Shown: positions 53,557 to 62,865, counted from the first letter of the stretch. The stretch is 64,000 bases of DNA from ECT2AJA-110-A sp035399845 (GCA_035399845.1 DAOPJV010000026.1:1-64000); one strand, 5' to 3'. The notes: generated by a model not told the origin, from the letters alone. A program made the numbers and translations.

Positions 53557-53985
53557 TTACAGCGTATCGTGCGCGATGGTGTTTGTCGTACCACCGTCGT
53601 TCGCGCGGAAGTCGCCCGTCGTTTCGTCGTACTTCCAACCCGTCGAACCCGCCGTCGCCGTCGGTACGCCGACTGTGTTCAGGTTGTTGTACGGATTGTT
53701 CGGGACACGCTGCAGGTACGGGCCGAGCGTACCGCCCGAGTTACCCGAGGCGTCCGTCTTGGCGGTCATCATCGCCTCGAACTTCGCCTGCAGCGGATAC
53801 GTGCCGCCGTGCTGGAGCTTGTACAGCTCAATCTGGCCGCGAATCGTTGACAGATTCGTTCCGAGCGAGCTGAACTTCGCGTCCGTGCTCGCATCGGAGA
53901 ACTGCGGAATAACGACCGCGGCGAGAATGCCAAGAATGACGACCACGATCAACAACTCAACCAATGTGAACGCGCTGCGTTTCAT
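53557..53985 (-). CDS. Major type IV pilin / GspG-like major pseudopilin
   Basis: The 142-residue protein begins MKRSAFTLVELLIVVVILGILAAVVIPQF, a very short leader with Ala at -1 and Glu at +5. The next helix runs into SDASTDAKFSSLGTNLSTIRGQIELYKLQHGGTYP, which is typical of GspG and matches the planctomycete major pilins I know. The C-terminal part includes WKYDETTGDFRANDGG, a GspG-like loop; the calcium-site residues cannot be confirmed. It is first in the cluster, with its own promoter in the 482-bp gap to the right, and a hairpin after it. It is likely the most highly expressed gene of the cluster. Confidence 0.93.
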   Translation of the reverse strand: MKRSAFTLVELLIVVVILGILAAVVIPQFSDASTDAKFSSLGTNLSTIRGQIELYKLQHGGTYPLQAKFEAMMTAKTDASGNSGGTLGPYLQRVPNNPYNNLNTVGVPTATAGSTGWKYDETTGDFRANDGGTTNTIAHDTL

Positions 53986-54467
53986 CTCCCTTAACCCCCA
54001 ATTGCGATTCGATCGCCCTGGCTGTAGGTCCGATCCGATGTTTCCGTCGATCGCCCTGTTCCGATCCTCCCGGAACGTTTCATCTGCGATCCGATGTTAT
54101 TCCAGATCGGCGCTGCGTCGCCGGCGCTTTAACACACCGCGATTCAATGTACGAAACACCTTCGAAGAACTGCCAAGGTGTTGACACCACAGTCTCGATA
54201 TCATTTCAGAGCGCTCGATTCCGGCCCGGCGCCGGGGTGATTATGACGCCCGGCAATCCACAACCGCCGACAGGCTGGCGTTACGTATCGGTCCAATGCG
54301 CCAGTTCGGCGGCCCGCAGGCCCCGATCGCCCCATCGTTAACGCTAACCCGCGATGGAAAAGGCCGGGGACGATCGCCATACACGCCCGATATCCAAGGC
54401 GACACCGATCACGCGATCGCCGCCGGCTTATGCCATTCGACGTCGGTATCGACCGATACTCATTCAG
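53986..54467. other. Divergent promoter region of the pilus cluster
   Basis: About 480 bp with no supported gene. It must hold the promoter of the minus-strand pilin gene and of the plus-strand membrane-protein gene. TTGACA occurs at 54181 but no -10 box fits at the normal distance, so I make no promoter call. Confidence 0.5.
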
Positions 54468-56108
54468 ATGAAACGATCAACGCCATCTGCGGACTCAGCG
54501 GGTCGATCTCGTCCGGCGCCGGACGCGCGCCTCGTCGTGTTCCTGTTCCTCTGGATTGCCCTGCTGGCGCTGGGCCCCACCCGGATGCTCCAGGACCCCG
54601 GCGCTTTCTGGCATACCGTCGTCGGCGAACGGATGCTCACGGAAGGACATGTCGTATCGACAGACTCCTTTTCCTTCACACATGAGGGAGACGAATGGCT
54701 CGCCCAGCAGTGGCTCGGCGAATGCGCCATGGCGCTGGTTCATCGAGTCGCCGGTCTTGATGGCGTCATCCTTCTGGCCGCGACGATCATTGCCGCGATC
54801 TTCACAGTCATCTTCGGCCGGTTTGCAAAATCGGGACCGCCACTTCCGATGTGTGTCGTCGCCACGATCATCGCGATCGGCGCCAGCAGTTATCATTTCA
54901 TCCCGCGCCCGCATCTGGCGACACTGGCCGGCATGACGCTGCTGACGCTCATCCTGCTGGACGTCGAATCGGGCCGAATCTCGCAGACACGGCTCTGGAT
55001 TCTGCCCCCGATGTTTGTGCTCTGGGCGAACACGCACGGCGGCGTCCTCGGCGGACTCGCCACGCTGCTTATCTTCGCGATGGCCTGGCTATTGTGCCCG
55101 CGATTCCTGCGACAGCCGTCGCGCATCGATCGATCCGGCGCGTCCAACGACGCGGACCTGGCCGACACCATCCCGTTCGCAAAGCCGCGCGCGCCGCTGC
55201 TGGCGACAATCGTCGGTCTCGCCACGATCAGTATTCTCGTCAATCCCTTCGGCCCGGCCCTGCCGCGCGTCTGGATCAGCCTCATGGGATCCAGCGTGAT
55301 TCCGAAGGTCATCATCGAACACGCCCGACTGGCGCCATTCAGTCCGGAAGGCGGCATGATCCTTCTGCTCGCCGCTGTGTATTTCTTCCTGCTCAACAAT
55401 GTCCGCCGGCGCGGTCTTCGCGTCGCCTGGCTGCTCCCCGCCATCTGGTTTCCGCTCGCGCTGTCACGCGTCCGACATGGTCCGATCTTCGCGATCGTGA
55501 CGGCGCTGACCGTCGCCGACATGCTTCCCTACGCCCCCGCGTGCCGCAAATGGCTCGATGCGATCGGGCCCCTGAAGTCGGCGCCTCGACGGCGCCCTGG
55601 CGCCTGGCCGTTTGCAGTGGCCGTGATAGTCCTGTTCGCCGCGGCGCTGGGAATTCAGGCCGCGGGATGGCGGATTCCGCTGATTGGCGCCGGCCGTTGC
55701 GCGCCAACCAACGCGATCTGGCCTGTCAAAGCCGTCGCCGTGCTCGACTCGGACCTTGGGAACGCGAGTCGTTCGGCGCATGTGTTCAATGAGATGCGGT
55801 TCGGTGGATACCTCGCCTACGCCGCGCCCGCTGCGAAAATCTACATCGACGATCGTTGCGAGCTGTACCGGGATGAAGGGCTGCTTCGATACATCGAACT
55901 GCAGCGCCGTCCCGAACGCATCCCCGGCGAGGCCGCGAGATACCGATTCGACTATGCGCTGGTCCGCACGGGCTCGCCTGTGTGCACATTTCTGAAAACG
56001 AGCGGCGCCTGGTCGCTGATGCACAGCGACGCGACGGCCACGCTGCTGAAATCGACGGCGGAGTCCTCCGCCTCCTGCGCAATTGCGAAACACCAACCCC
56101 ACGGGTAG
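54468..56108 (+). CDS. Multi-pass GT-C-like membrane protein
   Basis: ATG 54468 (MKRSTPSADSAG) is preferred over ATG 54354, whose extra 38 residues are Arg/Pro-rich and unlikely. About 546 residues with around ten spans. After the first span comes an acidic loop DPGAFWHTVVGERMLTEGHVVSTDSFSFTHEGDEWLAQQWLGE; the D-x-x-x-W-H and later T-D motif is typical of a large class of polytopic proteins with GT-C glycosyltransferase topology. The C-terminal soluble part has KIYIDDRCELYRDEGLLRYIEL, reminiscent of periplasmic domains in the same class. It may transfer a sugar from a lipid donor; no substrate can be named. Confidence 0.65.
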   Translation: MKRSTPSADSAGRSRPAPDARLVVFLFLWIALLALGPTRMLQDPGAFWHTVVGERMLTEGHVVSTDSFSFTHEGDEWLAQQWLGECAMALVHRVAGLDGVILLAATIIAAIFTVIFGRFAKSGPPLPMCVVATIIAIGASSYHFIPRPHLATLAGMTLLTLILLDVESGRISQTRLWILPPMFVLWANTHGGVLGGLATLLIFAMAWLLCPRFLRQPSRIDRSGASNDADLADTIPFAKPRAPLLATIVGLATISILVNPFGPALPRVWISLMGSSVIPKVIIEHARLAPFSPEGGMILLLAAVYFFLLNNVRRRGLRVAWLLPAIWFPLALSRVRHGPIFAIVTALTVADMLPYAPACRKWLDAIGPLKSAPRRRPGAWPFAVAVIVLFAAALGIQAAGWRIPLIGAGRCAPTNAIWPVKAVAVLDSDLGNASRSAHVFNEMRFGGYLAYAAPAAKIYIDDRCELYRDEGLLRYIELQRRPERIPGEAARYRFDYALVRTGSPVCTFLKTSGAWSLMHSDATATLLKSTAESSASCAIAKHQPHG

Positions 56109-56120
56109 CCTACCCGCCCA

Positions 56121-57410
56121 GTGGCGCGTCACGCGCCAGATCCGTCGACGACGCATGCCCCCGACGACGCCGAAGTCGCGCCCGGGCGTTGGACACAAGG
56201 TTTGAAGAAACACGCGAAGAAATGGGTGTTGAATCTCGTCAAGTTCGGCGTCTGCGGCGTCGCGCTCTGGTATCTCAGCACGAAAGTCACGCTGGACGAT
56301 CGCGTCCGCTTTCAGAATGAGCCCGAGCGCGCCTGGGTCGTCGTCAATGAGACGGGCGCCGGCGTGGATCGCCGGCTCGAACTCCGCGCCAGCGACTCGG
56401 ACGAAACGCGACAGGTCGCGCTTGCGGGCCTCGAAGGCGCGTCCGACAACAAGGGCAAGCTCGAACGGGGGCTGAAATCCGTCGTCCGCAGCACGCAGTG
56501 GAACTGGATGGTCGCGGCCATCCTGATCTTCACGCCCGTGTCATTTATCCTCGCCTGGCGACTCCGCGTTCTCCTGTCGACGCAGGAAATCGATATCAGC
56601 TATCGTGACAGCCTGCTGCTGACCTTCGCCGGAAACTTCTTCAACTTCACGCTGCCCGGCACAACGGGTGGCGATCTCTACAAGGCCTATCACATCGCCA
56701 AGCGGACGCACAAGCGAACCGAAGGCGTGACGATTGTCATTCTCGATCGCGTGTTCGGCCTGATCAGCTTCCTGCTGCTCGCGGCCGTCACGATCTTCGC
56801 CGCGCGAAACACGTCCGTCATCGGCGACTTCGGCGCCTACGTCGGCTACCTGATGCTCGCCCTGATCGTCGCCGGCATGCTCTTCTTCTCGCAGCGCGTC
56901 CGCGGCCTCCTCCGATTCGACCACTGGCTCGGCAGGCTGCCGTTTTCCGAGAAACTCCGCCGCATCGACGCGACGGCCTTCGGCCTGCGGCGAAAACGCA
57001 GTCAGTCCGCCCTGTCACTGCTGATCACGATTGTCAGCCACTTCTTCCTGGTCACGTCGATCTTCTTCCTCGCGCGCAGCTTCGGCATCGATCCGAAGCC
57101 CGATCGTGGCGTGGAGCAGCTCTACGTCGCCATCCTGATTTCGGCGGTCGTCGGTTATCTCTTCGCCGCCGTGCCGATCAGCTTTCAGGGGTTTGGCCTG
57201 TTCGAGGCCGTGTTCTTCAAGGTGCTTGTCGAGGGCGGCTGGTGTGACGCGTCCGCCATGCTGGTGCTGACGCTGTCGGCGCGCCTCGTTCAGATTCTCT
57301 GGTCGCTTCCGGGTGTCATCGTTCCGTGGATGGGACTTGAGCGCCCCACCGCCGAATCGGAAGATGATCTCATCCCCGCCGATGACGACGTCGCCGCCGC
57401 GACGCAATAG
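56121..57410 (+). CDS. LPG-synthase TM region / flippase-like (UPF0104) membrane protein
   Basis: GTG 56121 lies 12 bp after the preceding stop. The 429-residue protein has an N-terminal span (VKFGVCGVALWYLSTKV), a soluble insert, then a 7-8 span region with ILAWRLRVLLSTQEI, LLLTFAGNFFNFTLPGTTGGDLYKAYHIAKR, which is the motif block of UPF0104/lysylphosphatidylglycerol-synthase transmembrane domains, and PISFQGFGLFEAVFFKVL. The catalytic LPG-synthase domain is missing, so a lipid flippase-like or regulatory role is more likely. The 3' end overlaps the convergent protease gene by 41 bp. Confidence 0.82.
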   Translation: MARHAPDPSTTHAPDDAEVAPGRWTQGLKKHAKKWVLNLVKFGVCGVALWYLSTKVTLDDRVRFQNEPERAWVVVNETGAGVDRRLELRASDSDETRQVALAGLEGASDNKGKLERGLKSVVRSTQWNWMVAAILIFTPVSFILAWRLRVLLSTQEIDISYRDSLLLTFAGNFFNFTLPGTTGGDLYKAYHIAKRTHKRTEGVTIVILDRVFGLISFLLLAAVTIFAARNTSVIGDFGAYVGYLMLALIVAGMLFFSQRVRGLLRFDHWLGRLPFSEKLRRIDATAFGLRRKRSQSALSLLITIVSHFFLVTSIFFLARSFGIDPKPDRGVEQLYVAILISAVVGYLFAAVPISFQGFGLFEAVFFKVLVEGGWCDASAMLVLTLSARLVQILWSLPGVIVPWMGLERPTAESEDDLIPADDDVAAATQ

Positions 57411-58809
57411 CCATCGGCGCCGCCGTCAGCATCGCAAAGAGACCACTTCCACCACAGGCCGCGACGCTCGGCGGAACCACCCCGCCATTGGCGTCCAGCG
57501 AAAAGCCGACGGCAAAATACCCATCCGTGTTCGCCTGGAGCACGTTGCCCGCACGATCCTGAAAATCCGTCTTGTCCTGCCCTGTCAGAAAGATCCCGTA
57601 CTGGCCGGCCGGCAGCGCCTTCTTCGCCGTCCACGCGAGCGTCATGTCGTTATCACGCCAGGCGATCGTTCCGTCGATCGGCGTCGTCTCAAACGTGACA
57701 GCGATGTCCACACCGTTCTGCACTTCCGCCGCGTCCATGGATTCGTTGAACTGAATCACGATCCCGTTGACGCGCAGCGAGTTCGGCGCGTACTGGGCGT
57801 CGATCCGCAGGACCTCCGGCGCTGTTACATCGGCGCCGCCGTTGCAGACGGAACCACTCGTGGCGCTCGGCGCGACGCCCGTCCCACCCGTCAGCGGTTC
57901 CTCCGGCGCCCGGGGAATCAGACCGCCGGACACAGTCGGCGTCGACGCCGCCGCGCTGACGCTCGTCGCAGACGTCGTCGGAGACTGCGATGTCGTCGTC
58001 GCTTCACACGCCGTCGCGGCGGCGTTGTTCACTTCCACGTGGTCTACGACCTTCGAGCGCACGCCGGCGCCCTCACGCATCGCCAGCGCCAGTTCGCTGA
58101 GCTGACAAGATGAGAATGTCGCCAGCCCGACAGCCAGATCGTCACGGCCACCCATGATGTTGAGCGTGTCCGGGCAGACATCGGGGCAGTCCCGAAACTC
58201 ACTGCCGGCGCCGGTACACACATCGTGATAACTCTCGCACGGCCGATCGGGGCATTGATACGTATGCTGGAGCCCGAAGTAATGACCGACTTCGTGCAGC
58301 CAGCCGAGACTCCAGTTCAGAATCCCGACACGGTTGTTGATGATGATCAGTTCGTCGCCGCTCGACGGAATCGAACAGTATCCGCCGCAACCGATCAGCT
58401 CGCTGATGACATAGATATTGATCGCATTCGAACGATAGTAGTACCGACTGGCGTCCGCCCGCGCGTAGGCTTCGAATTCACGCTTGCTGTCGCAGTCCCA
58501 CGGGCCGAACCACTGGCTCGCGCCGCGCACATCGACGATCTCCACAAGCTCGAGGCGCCAGTCGGCGTCCATCGCGGCGAGCGTCGCGTTGCTCTCGTCG
58601 AAGACCGTGAGGATCTGTTCGTTGGTGTGATAGAACCCGTCCGCGGGGCGACGCCCGCTGGCGTCGTTCATGATCTTGACGGAGACCCGAACGTACTTCG
58701 TCACGCTCGGCGCCGCGAGCGAATCGGAGACGTAGATCTGGGCCATGGCCTGAGAAGACAACGCCGCAAACAGGACTGCGGCGACGGCGAGAATTCGAAC
58801 CTTACCCAC
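57370..58809 (-). CDS. Secreted metzincin-type zinc protease with C-terminal sorting-like tail
   Basis: GTG 58809 follows AAGGAG at six bases; the ATG at 58860 would add a non-signal leader. About 479 residues. Signal peptide KVRILAVAAVLFAALSSQAMA. The protease domain has the metzincin zinc motif HEVGHYFGLQH near residues 172-182 and a Met-turn-like NIMGG. Cys pairs (CPDRPCESYHDVC, CPDVCPD) suggest disulfides. A Thr/Ser-rich linker follows, then an Ig-like domain with APEVLRIDAQYAPNSLRV and VIQFNESMD. The last 28 residues are ACGGSGLFAML, a short hydrophobic stretch and a poly-Arg end (RRRRRHRRG), like a C-terminal sorting signal with a Cys. Confidence 0.85.
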   Translation of the reverse strand: MGKVRILAVAAVLFAALSSQAMAQIYVSDSLAAPSVTKYVRVSVKIMNDASGRRPADGFYHTNEQILTVFDESNATLAAMDADWRLELVEIVDVRGASQWFGPWDCDSKREFEAYARADASRYYYRSNAINIYVISELIGCGGYCSIPSSGDELIIINNRVGILNWSLGWLHEVGHYFGLQHTYQCPDRPCESYHDVCTGAGSEFRDCPDVCPDTLNIMGGRDDLAVGLATFSSCQLSELALAMREGAGVRSKVVDHVEVNNAAATACEATTTSQSPTTSATSVSAAASTPTVSGGLIPRAPEEPLTGGTGVAPSATSGSVCNGGADVTAPEVLRIDAQYAPNSLRVNGIVIQFNESMDAAEVQNGVDIAVTFETTPIDGTIAWRDNDMTLAWTAKKALPAGQYGIFLTGQDKTDFQDRAGNVLQANTDGYFAVGFSLDANGGVVPPSVAACGGSGLFAMLTAAPMAIASRRRRRHRRG

Positions 58810-59219
58810 TGACCACTCCTTGGCATGTTCATCGCGCGGATTCCCCCCGTGCGGCGCCATCGGCGAATTCTACGCCGCCCCTATTTGTCCCGTTCGACAA
58901 AACAACATCCGCACACACGACTTCCATTCGATTCTGACAATCGTCACGCCACGTCAATTCGACGAACGCCACACGCGGAGATTCACCCGCGATCACGCGC
59001 CCCCGGCGAACTCGCATTCCTTAACATCGGCGGAATCGAAAGTTGGAACGCAGGCGACACTGCGAGCGGATTCTTCGTGTCGGGAATTACAAAGTGGCGC
59101 GCAGGCGGACAGAGGCGCACAAAGCGCGATCAAAGGTCAGTCGTTTTTTTTTTGGATTTTCAGGGGCACGACGCCGCGAAACGGCGCTGTCGTGCAAATA
59201 CGCACACACCATCGGACGA
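58810..59219. other. Intergenic stretch with a T-run, no gene seen
   Basis: About 410 bp between the protease start and the anti-sigma-like stop. Ten consecutive T (59144-59153) are the only notable element. No hairpin of note precedes it. The protease promoter should be here. Confidence 0.5.
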
Positions 59220-59693
59220 TTACGTCATGGGGCCGATGTGCCGATCGATGTGCATCTGGCCGATCCGCTCGACCACGCGCGACACACCGTCGAATGCGCT
59301 GAAGAAGCCGATTTTCACGAAGACCAGGATGATCGCCGCCGCCGCCCGCCAGGCGCAACTGTTGATCCGGAGGATGACGCGCTGCGAGAGGCGCACGCCC
59401 GGCGCCACGCGGCGCAATTGTTGCGCCAGACGGCTCCGGTTCGTCGCCGTCTCGACCCAGCGAAGCGCCCTGGCGTTGGCGCGACCCAAAAGCGGCCGCG
59501 TCGGCCGCTCGCTGCGAATCCGCAGCATCCCCGCGGCCAGGCGACGCGTGGCGTCGTCGTTCTTCGGATCGGCGAGCATCTTCGCCCACTCGTTCCGAAT
59601 GGCGCCGCCTTCACGGCTCGGCGTTTCCTGAAGCAACCACTCCGGAACACCGCGGGCCGAGGCCTGTTCCATGCTGTCACGCAGTCGCTTCAT
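59220..59693 (-). CDS. Possible membrane anti-sigma factor
   Basis: The 157-residue protein overlaps the sigma gene by 17 bases. The first 100 residues are soluble and Arg-rich, starting MKRLRDSMEQASARG with an EWLLQETPSREGGAIRNEWAKML helix; there is no zinc-binding HCC motif. One span near the C-terminus (AAAAIILVFVKIGFFSAF) is followed by a short tail. Co-transcription with an ECF sigma factor and a single membrane span are the main reasons for the call. It may instead be an unrelated membrane protein. Confidence 0.5.
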   Translation of the reverse strand: MKRLRDSMEQASARGVPEWLLQETPSREGGAIRNEWAKMLADPKNDDATRRLAAGMLRIRSERPTRPLLGRANARALRWVETATNRSRLAQQLRRVAPGVRLSQRVILRINSCAWRAAAAIILVFVKIGFFSAFDGVSRVVERIGQMHIDRHIGPMT

Positions 59694-60309
59694 TGGCCCC
59701 TTCCTCCCTCACGCGCATGCGCTCGGAAAGCGCGACAATCGCCTCTCGGCGATACACCCGCGCGGTGCCCACAGTGATATTCAGAATTCTGGCCACGTCT
59801 CGATAGCTCAGTTCCGCGAGGTCCCGCAGCGAGATCACGTCTCGCAATCGTTCCGGCAGCGTCTCGATGGCGCTGCGAAGTTCTTCGACCAACAGACCGC
59901 CCCCTGGCGCGGCCTCCGACTTTTCCTCGTCCCTGCGACGCATTTCCTCGGCCACAGTCGGGAAATGCGCCAGGCGGACACGTCGCTTTCTGCCGATGTC
60001 CCGCGCCGCGTTGATGGCGACGCGGAAAACGAACGCCCGTTCAGGCCGTTCTCCGGACTTCTCACTGTAGGCGATCAGCTTGCAGAAACTGTCCTGATAG
60101 GCGTCCAGCACATCTTCTTCACGGCCCAGCATCCGCCAGAGCAGGCGAACGAGCGCCGGACCGTCCTTGCGCATCGTCGTCAATACCCACGCCTGATTCA
60201 CGCGGACAACGGACAGATCGATAGCGCCAAGCAGACTTGCCAAGTCGGGTTGGATCGCAGTCTCGAACACTCGTCTCATCCACTCTCTGGCGGAAGCGGA
60301 TTCCGCCAA
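59677..60309 (-). CDS. ECF-type RNA polymerase sigma factor
   Basis: The 210-residue protein has region 2 with DVLDAYQDSFCKLIAYS and RAFVFRVAINAARDIGRKRR, then an Ala/Glu/Gly-rich linker, and region 4 with ETLPERLRDVISLRDLAELSYRDVARILNITVGTARVYRREAI, the helix-turn-helix that binds the -35 element. The N-terminal 40 residues precede region 2 and are unusual for small ECF factors. It is divergent from the second GspE/F operon across 169 bp and could regulate it. Its own promoter may also be autoregulated. Confidence 0.9.
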   Translation of the reverse strand: MAESASAREWMRRVFETAIQPDLASLLGAIDLSVVRVNQAWVLTTMRKDGPALVRLLWRMLGREEDVLDAYQDSFCKLIAYSEKSGERPERAFVFRVAINAARDIGRKRRVRLAHFPTVAEEMRRRDEEKSEAAPGGGLLVEELRSAIETLPERLRDVISLRDLAELSYRDVARILNITVGTARVYRREAIVALSERMRVREEGANEATA

Positions 60310-60478
60310 CCTCAGGCGTGCATACAGACATCATAAACGTCCGCCATGGGCGACTGTTAATGTCGATTCAAAAAAAATCTCCGCCATCGCCGCGATCAGC
60401 TAACATGCTGTCATCTCGGGCGTTAATAACCTCTGAAACCAGCCAGAAAACCCCCGGATTCGAGAGTACATTGCCCTC

Positions 60479-61636
60479 ATGGCGCGACCCAACACAGCCC
60501 AGGACGCATCCGCCGGCATCGTGACGCTGATCGATTCGCTCCTGGATCGAGCGATCCGAATGCGGGCCAGTGACGTCCATTTCGAGCCCACAGACGCGGG
60601 AATCGCGGTTCGATTTCGCATCGATGGCCATCTCGTCGATGTCGAGCAAATCCCCATCGTCCTTCTGCCCAATGTCGTCTCCCGCCTGAAGGTCCAGGCG
60701 AGCCTGCTCAGCTATCGCGTCGACATTCCGCAGGAAGGCGCTGTCACGCGGAATGTGGACGATCGTTCCTATGACCTTCGCATCTCCACGTTCCCGACGA
60801 TTCGCGGTGAACGCGTCGCCGTCCGGATTCTGCCGCGGGGCGCCCACGCCCGCGCTCTCGACGACCTCGGTCTGTCCGAAAACGTCCGCACACAGATGTG
60901 GCGGGCCGCTGTCCAGGGGGATGGCCTGATCTGCCTCTGTGGTCCGGCGGGCAGCGGCAAGACGACGACGCTCTACGCGCTGCTGGATCGACTGCGAATG
61001 GAGCGCCCCACGGCGAGCTTCGTGACGATCGAGGATCCCGTCGAATTCCGGCTGGACGGCGTCGCGCAGATTCAGGTCTCGGCCCACGGCGAGCTCACGT
61101 TTGAGCGCGCCCTGCGGAGTCTGCTGCGACAGGATCCACAGGTGCTCCTGGTGGGTGAAATCCGAGATCGACAGACGGCCGCCGTCGCCGTCGAAGCCGC
61201 ATTGACGGGCCATCTCGTTCTCACCTCCTTTCACAGCGGCGCCACGTCGGACGCCATTGTTCGCCTGCTGGAGATGGGCATTCCGCCCTATCAGCTCACG
61301 AGCGCATTGCGCCTCGTCGTCTGCCAGAGACTTTTGCGCACGATTTGTCCCGCGTGCGGCGCTCATCGGCCCGCCGATGACACGGCCGTGTGCGAGACGT
61401 GCCTCGGCGTCGGCTACCAGGGTCGAACCGCCTGCGCCGAGGCGATCCGACTGGACACGGCGCTCCGCGCCGCCATCCTTGAGCGCAGCCCCGCCGACCA
61501 GTTGCGCCGCATCATTCACGATCAGCCCGCCTTTGCGACGCTCGCGGAAGACGCGCAACGACACGTAAACGCCGGTCACACAACACAGGCCGAAGCCGAC
61601 GCGCTGCGTTGTTCGCGCGATCGAGAGGGAGACTAG
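60479..61636 (+). CDS. GspE/PilB-type secretion ATPase (second system)
   Basis: The 385-residue protein lacks the large N-terminal domain of typical GspE. The core starts IVTLIDSLLDRAIRMRASDVHFEPTDAGIAVRFRIDGHL, then has Walker A GPAGSGKTTT, Asp box TIEDPVEFR, Walker B VLLVGEIRDRQT, His box GHLVLTSFHSG and a tetra-Cys zinc site (CPAC...CETC). The His box carries Phe-His-Ser where PilB has Leu-His-Thr. It is followed by two GspF-like genes at 2- and 21-bp distances. It belongs to an operon separate from the pilus cluster, with the full complement beyond the right edge. Confidence 0.9.
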   Translation: MARPNTAQDASAGIVTLIDSLLDRAIRMRASDVHFEPTDAGIAVRFRIDGHLVDVEQIPIVLLPNVVSRLKVQASLLSYRVDIPQEGAVTRNVDDRSYDLRISTFPTIRGERVAVRILPRGAHARALDDLGLSENVRTQMWRAAVQGDGLICLCGPAGSGKTTTLYALLDRLRMERPTASFVTIEDPVEFRLDGVAQIQVSAHGELTFERALRSLLRQDPQVLLVGEIRDRQTAAVAVEAALTGHLVLTSFHSGATSDAIVRLLEMGIPPYQLTSALRLVVCQRLLRTICPACGAHRPADDTAVCETCLGVGYQGRTACAEAIRLDTALRAAILERSPADQLRRIIHDQPAFATLAEDAQRHVNAGHTTQAEADALRCSRDREGD

Positions 61637-61638
61637 GA

Positions 61639-62865
61639 ATGCCAGCCTTTGAATATACGGGCCAATTGCCGCAGGGAACGGCAATTACCGGCACGCTCGA
61701 GGCCGAGAACCTCGACGACGCCCGGCGACAACTGGCGAGCCTGACGATTCACGTCGCCTCGCTCTCCCAGACGGCGCGCATTGCCCGCCGTCGGGCCCTG
61801 TCGCTTGAAGATCTGCTCTTCTTCAACCAGCAACTGGCGTCACTCGCGGAGAACCGCATCGCGCTGGACGACGGACTTCGCGCCGCGGCGCGCGATCTCA
61901 GGCGAGGACCGCTCAAGGCCGCGATGGAGCAGCTCGCGACGGACCTTGAAGCCGGCGTACCGCTGGACCAGGCCGTCGACCGCCAATCCGGCCGTTTTCC
62001 GCCGCTCTACGCCAGCGTTCTGAAGGCGGGCGCCGACAACGGTCAGCTCGGGGCGACGCTGATCAATCTGAACAACCACCTGTCGCTGCTCGATTCCACG
62101 CGGCGCGTGATGCTGGAGACGATCACCTACCCACTGATCGTCCTCACGCTGCTCGGGCTCCTGTCCACGTTTTTCATGCTGGTCGTCGTCCCCGGGTTTG
62201 AGAATGTCATCGTTGACATGATGTACGATCAGACAAACCCGGGTGGCGCATTCGGAGTCGCCCTTCCCGGGCTGACTCGAATGGTCATCAATACGGCGCG
62301 CGCCTGGCCCACGATTCTCGCGATCGTGGGCGCTCTGCTGCTCCTCACCATCATCTTCTGGCTCCTGACCTCCTGGATTCCGGCCCTGCGCCCGATTCGC
62401 GGAGGCCTCATGAAGATGATCCCGGGGTTCGCGGGCGCACGTCGCGCCAGCCTGATTGCCCGATTCACCAACGCGGCGGCCCTCGGCGCCCGGACCCATC
62501 AGCCCCTGCCGGCCCTTGTCCGGTCCGCCGCCGGCGCGACGGGCGACGCCAGGCTGATGCTCGACGCGGAAAAACTCGCCGCGGCCGTCGAGTCCGGAGC
62601 GCCGCCGGAACAGGTCTCCATGCAGTCCACGGCGATTCCGTCGCTCGTGACCTACACCATCCAGATCGCCGGGGCGCGAGGCGAACTCGCCGAGGCGCTG
62701 GCGGATCTCGCCCGCAACTACGAAAGCCTGGCGCGTCATCGAATGGCGATGCTGCGCGTCTTCCTGGGCCCGATCGTCATTCTTCTCGTGGCCATCGTCA
62801 TGGGAATCACGATCACGGCGCTCATTCTCCCGTTGATCAGTCTCGTCAATGCCCTGACCGGCTGA
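61639..62865 (+). CDS. GspF-type platform protein
   Basis: ATG 61639 (MPAFEYTGQLPQGTAITG) lies two bases after the ATPase stop, with AGGA nearby; this opening is typical of GspF. The 408-residue protein has the first T2SSF domain around DLLFFNQQLASLAENRIALDDGL to FFMLVVVPGFE, with an inserted segment (DMMYDQTNPGGAFGVALPG), and the second around LIARFTNAAALGARTHQPLPALV to the final span. Four spans are likely because the insertion includes an additional hydrophobic stretch (TILAIVGALLLLTIIFWLL). It forms the inner-membrane base for the second secretion system. Confidence 0.87.
   Translation: MPAFEYTGQLPQGTAITGTLEAENLDDARRQLASLTIHVASLSQTARIARRRALSLEDLLFFNQQLASLAENRIALDDGLRAAARDLRRGPLKAAMEQLATDLEAGVPLDQAVDRQSGRFPPLYASVLKAGADNGQLGATLINLNNHLSLLDSTRRVMLETITYPLIVLTLLGLLSTFFMLVVVPGFENVIVDMMYDQTNPGGAFGVALPGLTRMVINTARAWPTILAIVGALLLLTIIFWLLTSWIPALRPIRGGLMKMIPGFAGARRASLIARFTNAAALGARTHQPLPALVRSAAGATGDARLMLDAEKLAAAVESGAPPEQVSMQSTAIPSLVTYTIQIAGARGELAEALADLARNYESLARHRMAMLRVFLGPIVILLVAIVMGITITALILPLISLVNALTG

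Noticed and set aside
53986..54467. Sigma-54 or sigma-70 promoter for the major pilin
   Set aside because: Partial matches (TGGCAG on the minus strand; TTGACA at 54181 on the plus strand) lack the partner box at the required distance.
59144..59153. T-run as a terminator
   Set aside because: No stable GC-rich hairpin precedes the ten T residues on the plus strand, and no plus-strand gene ends just upstream.
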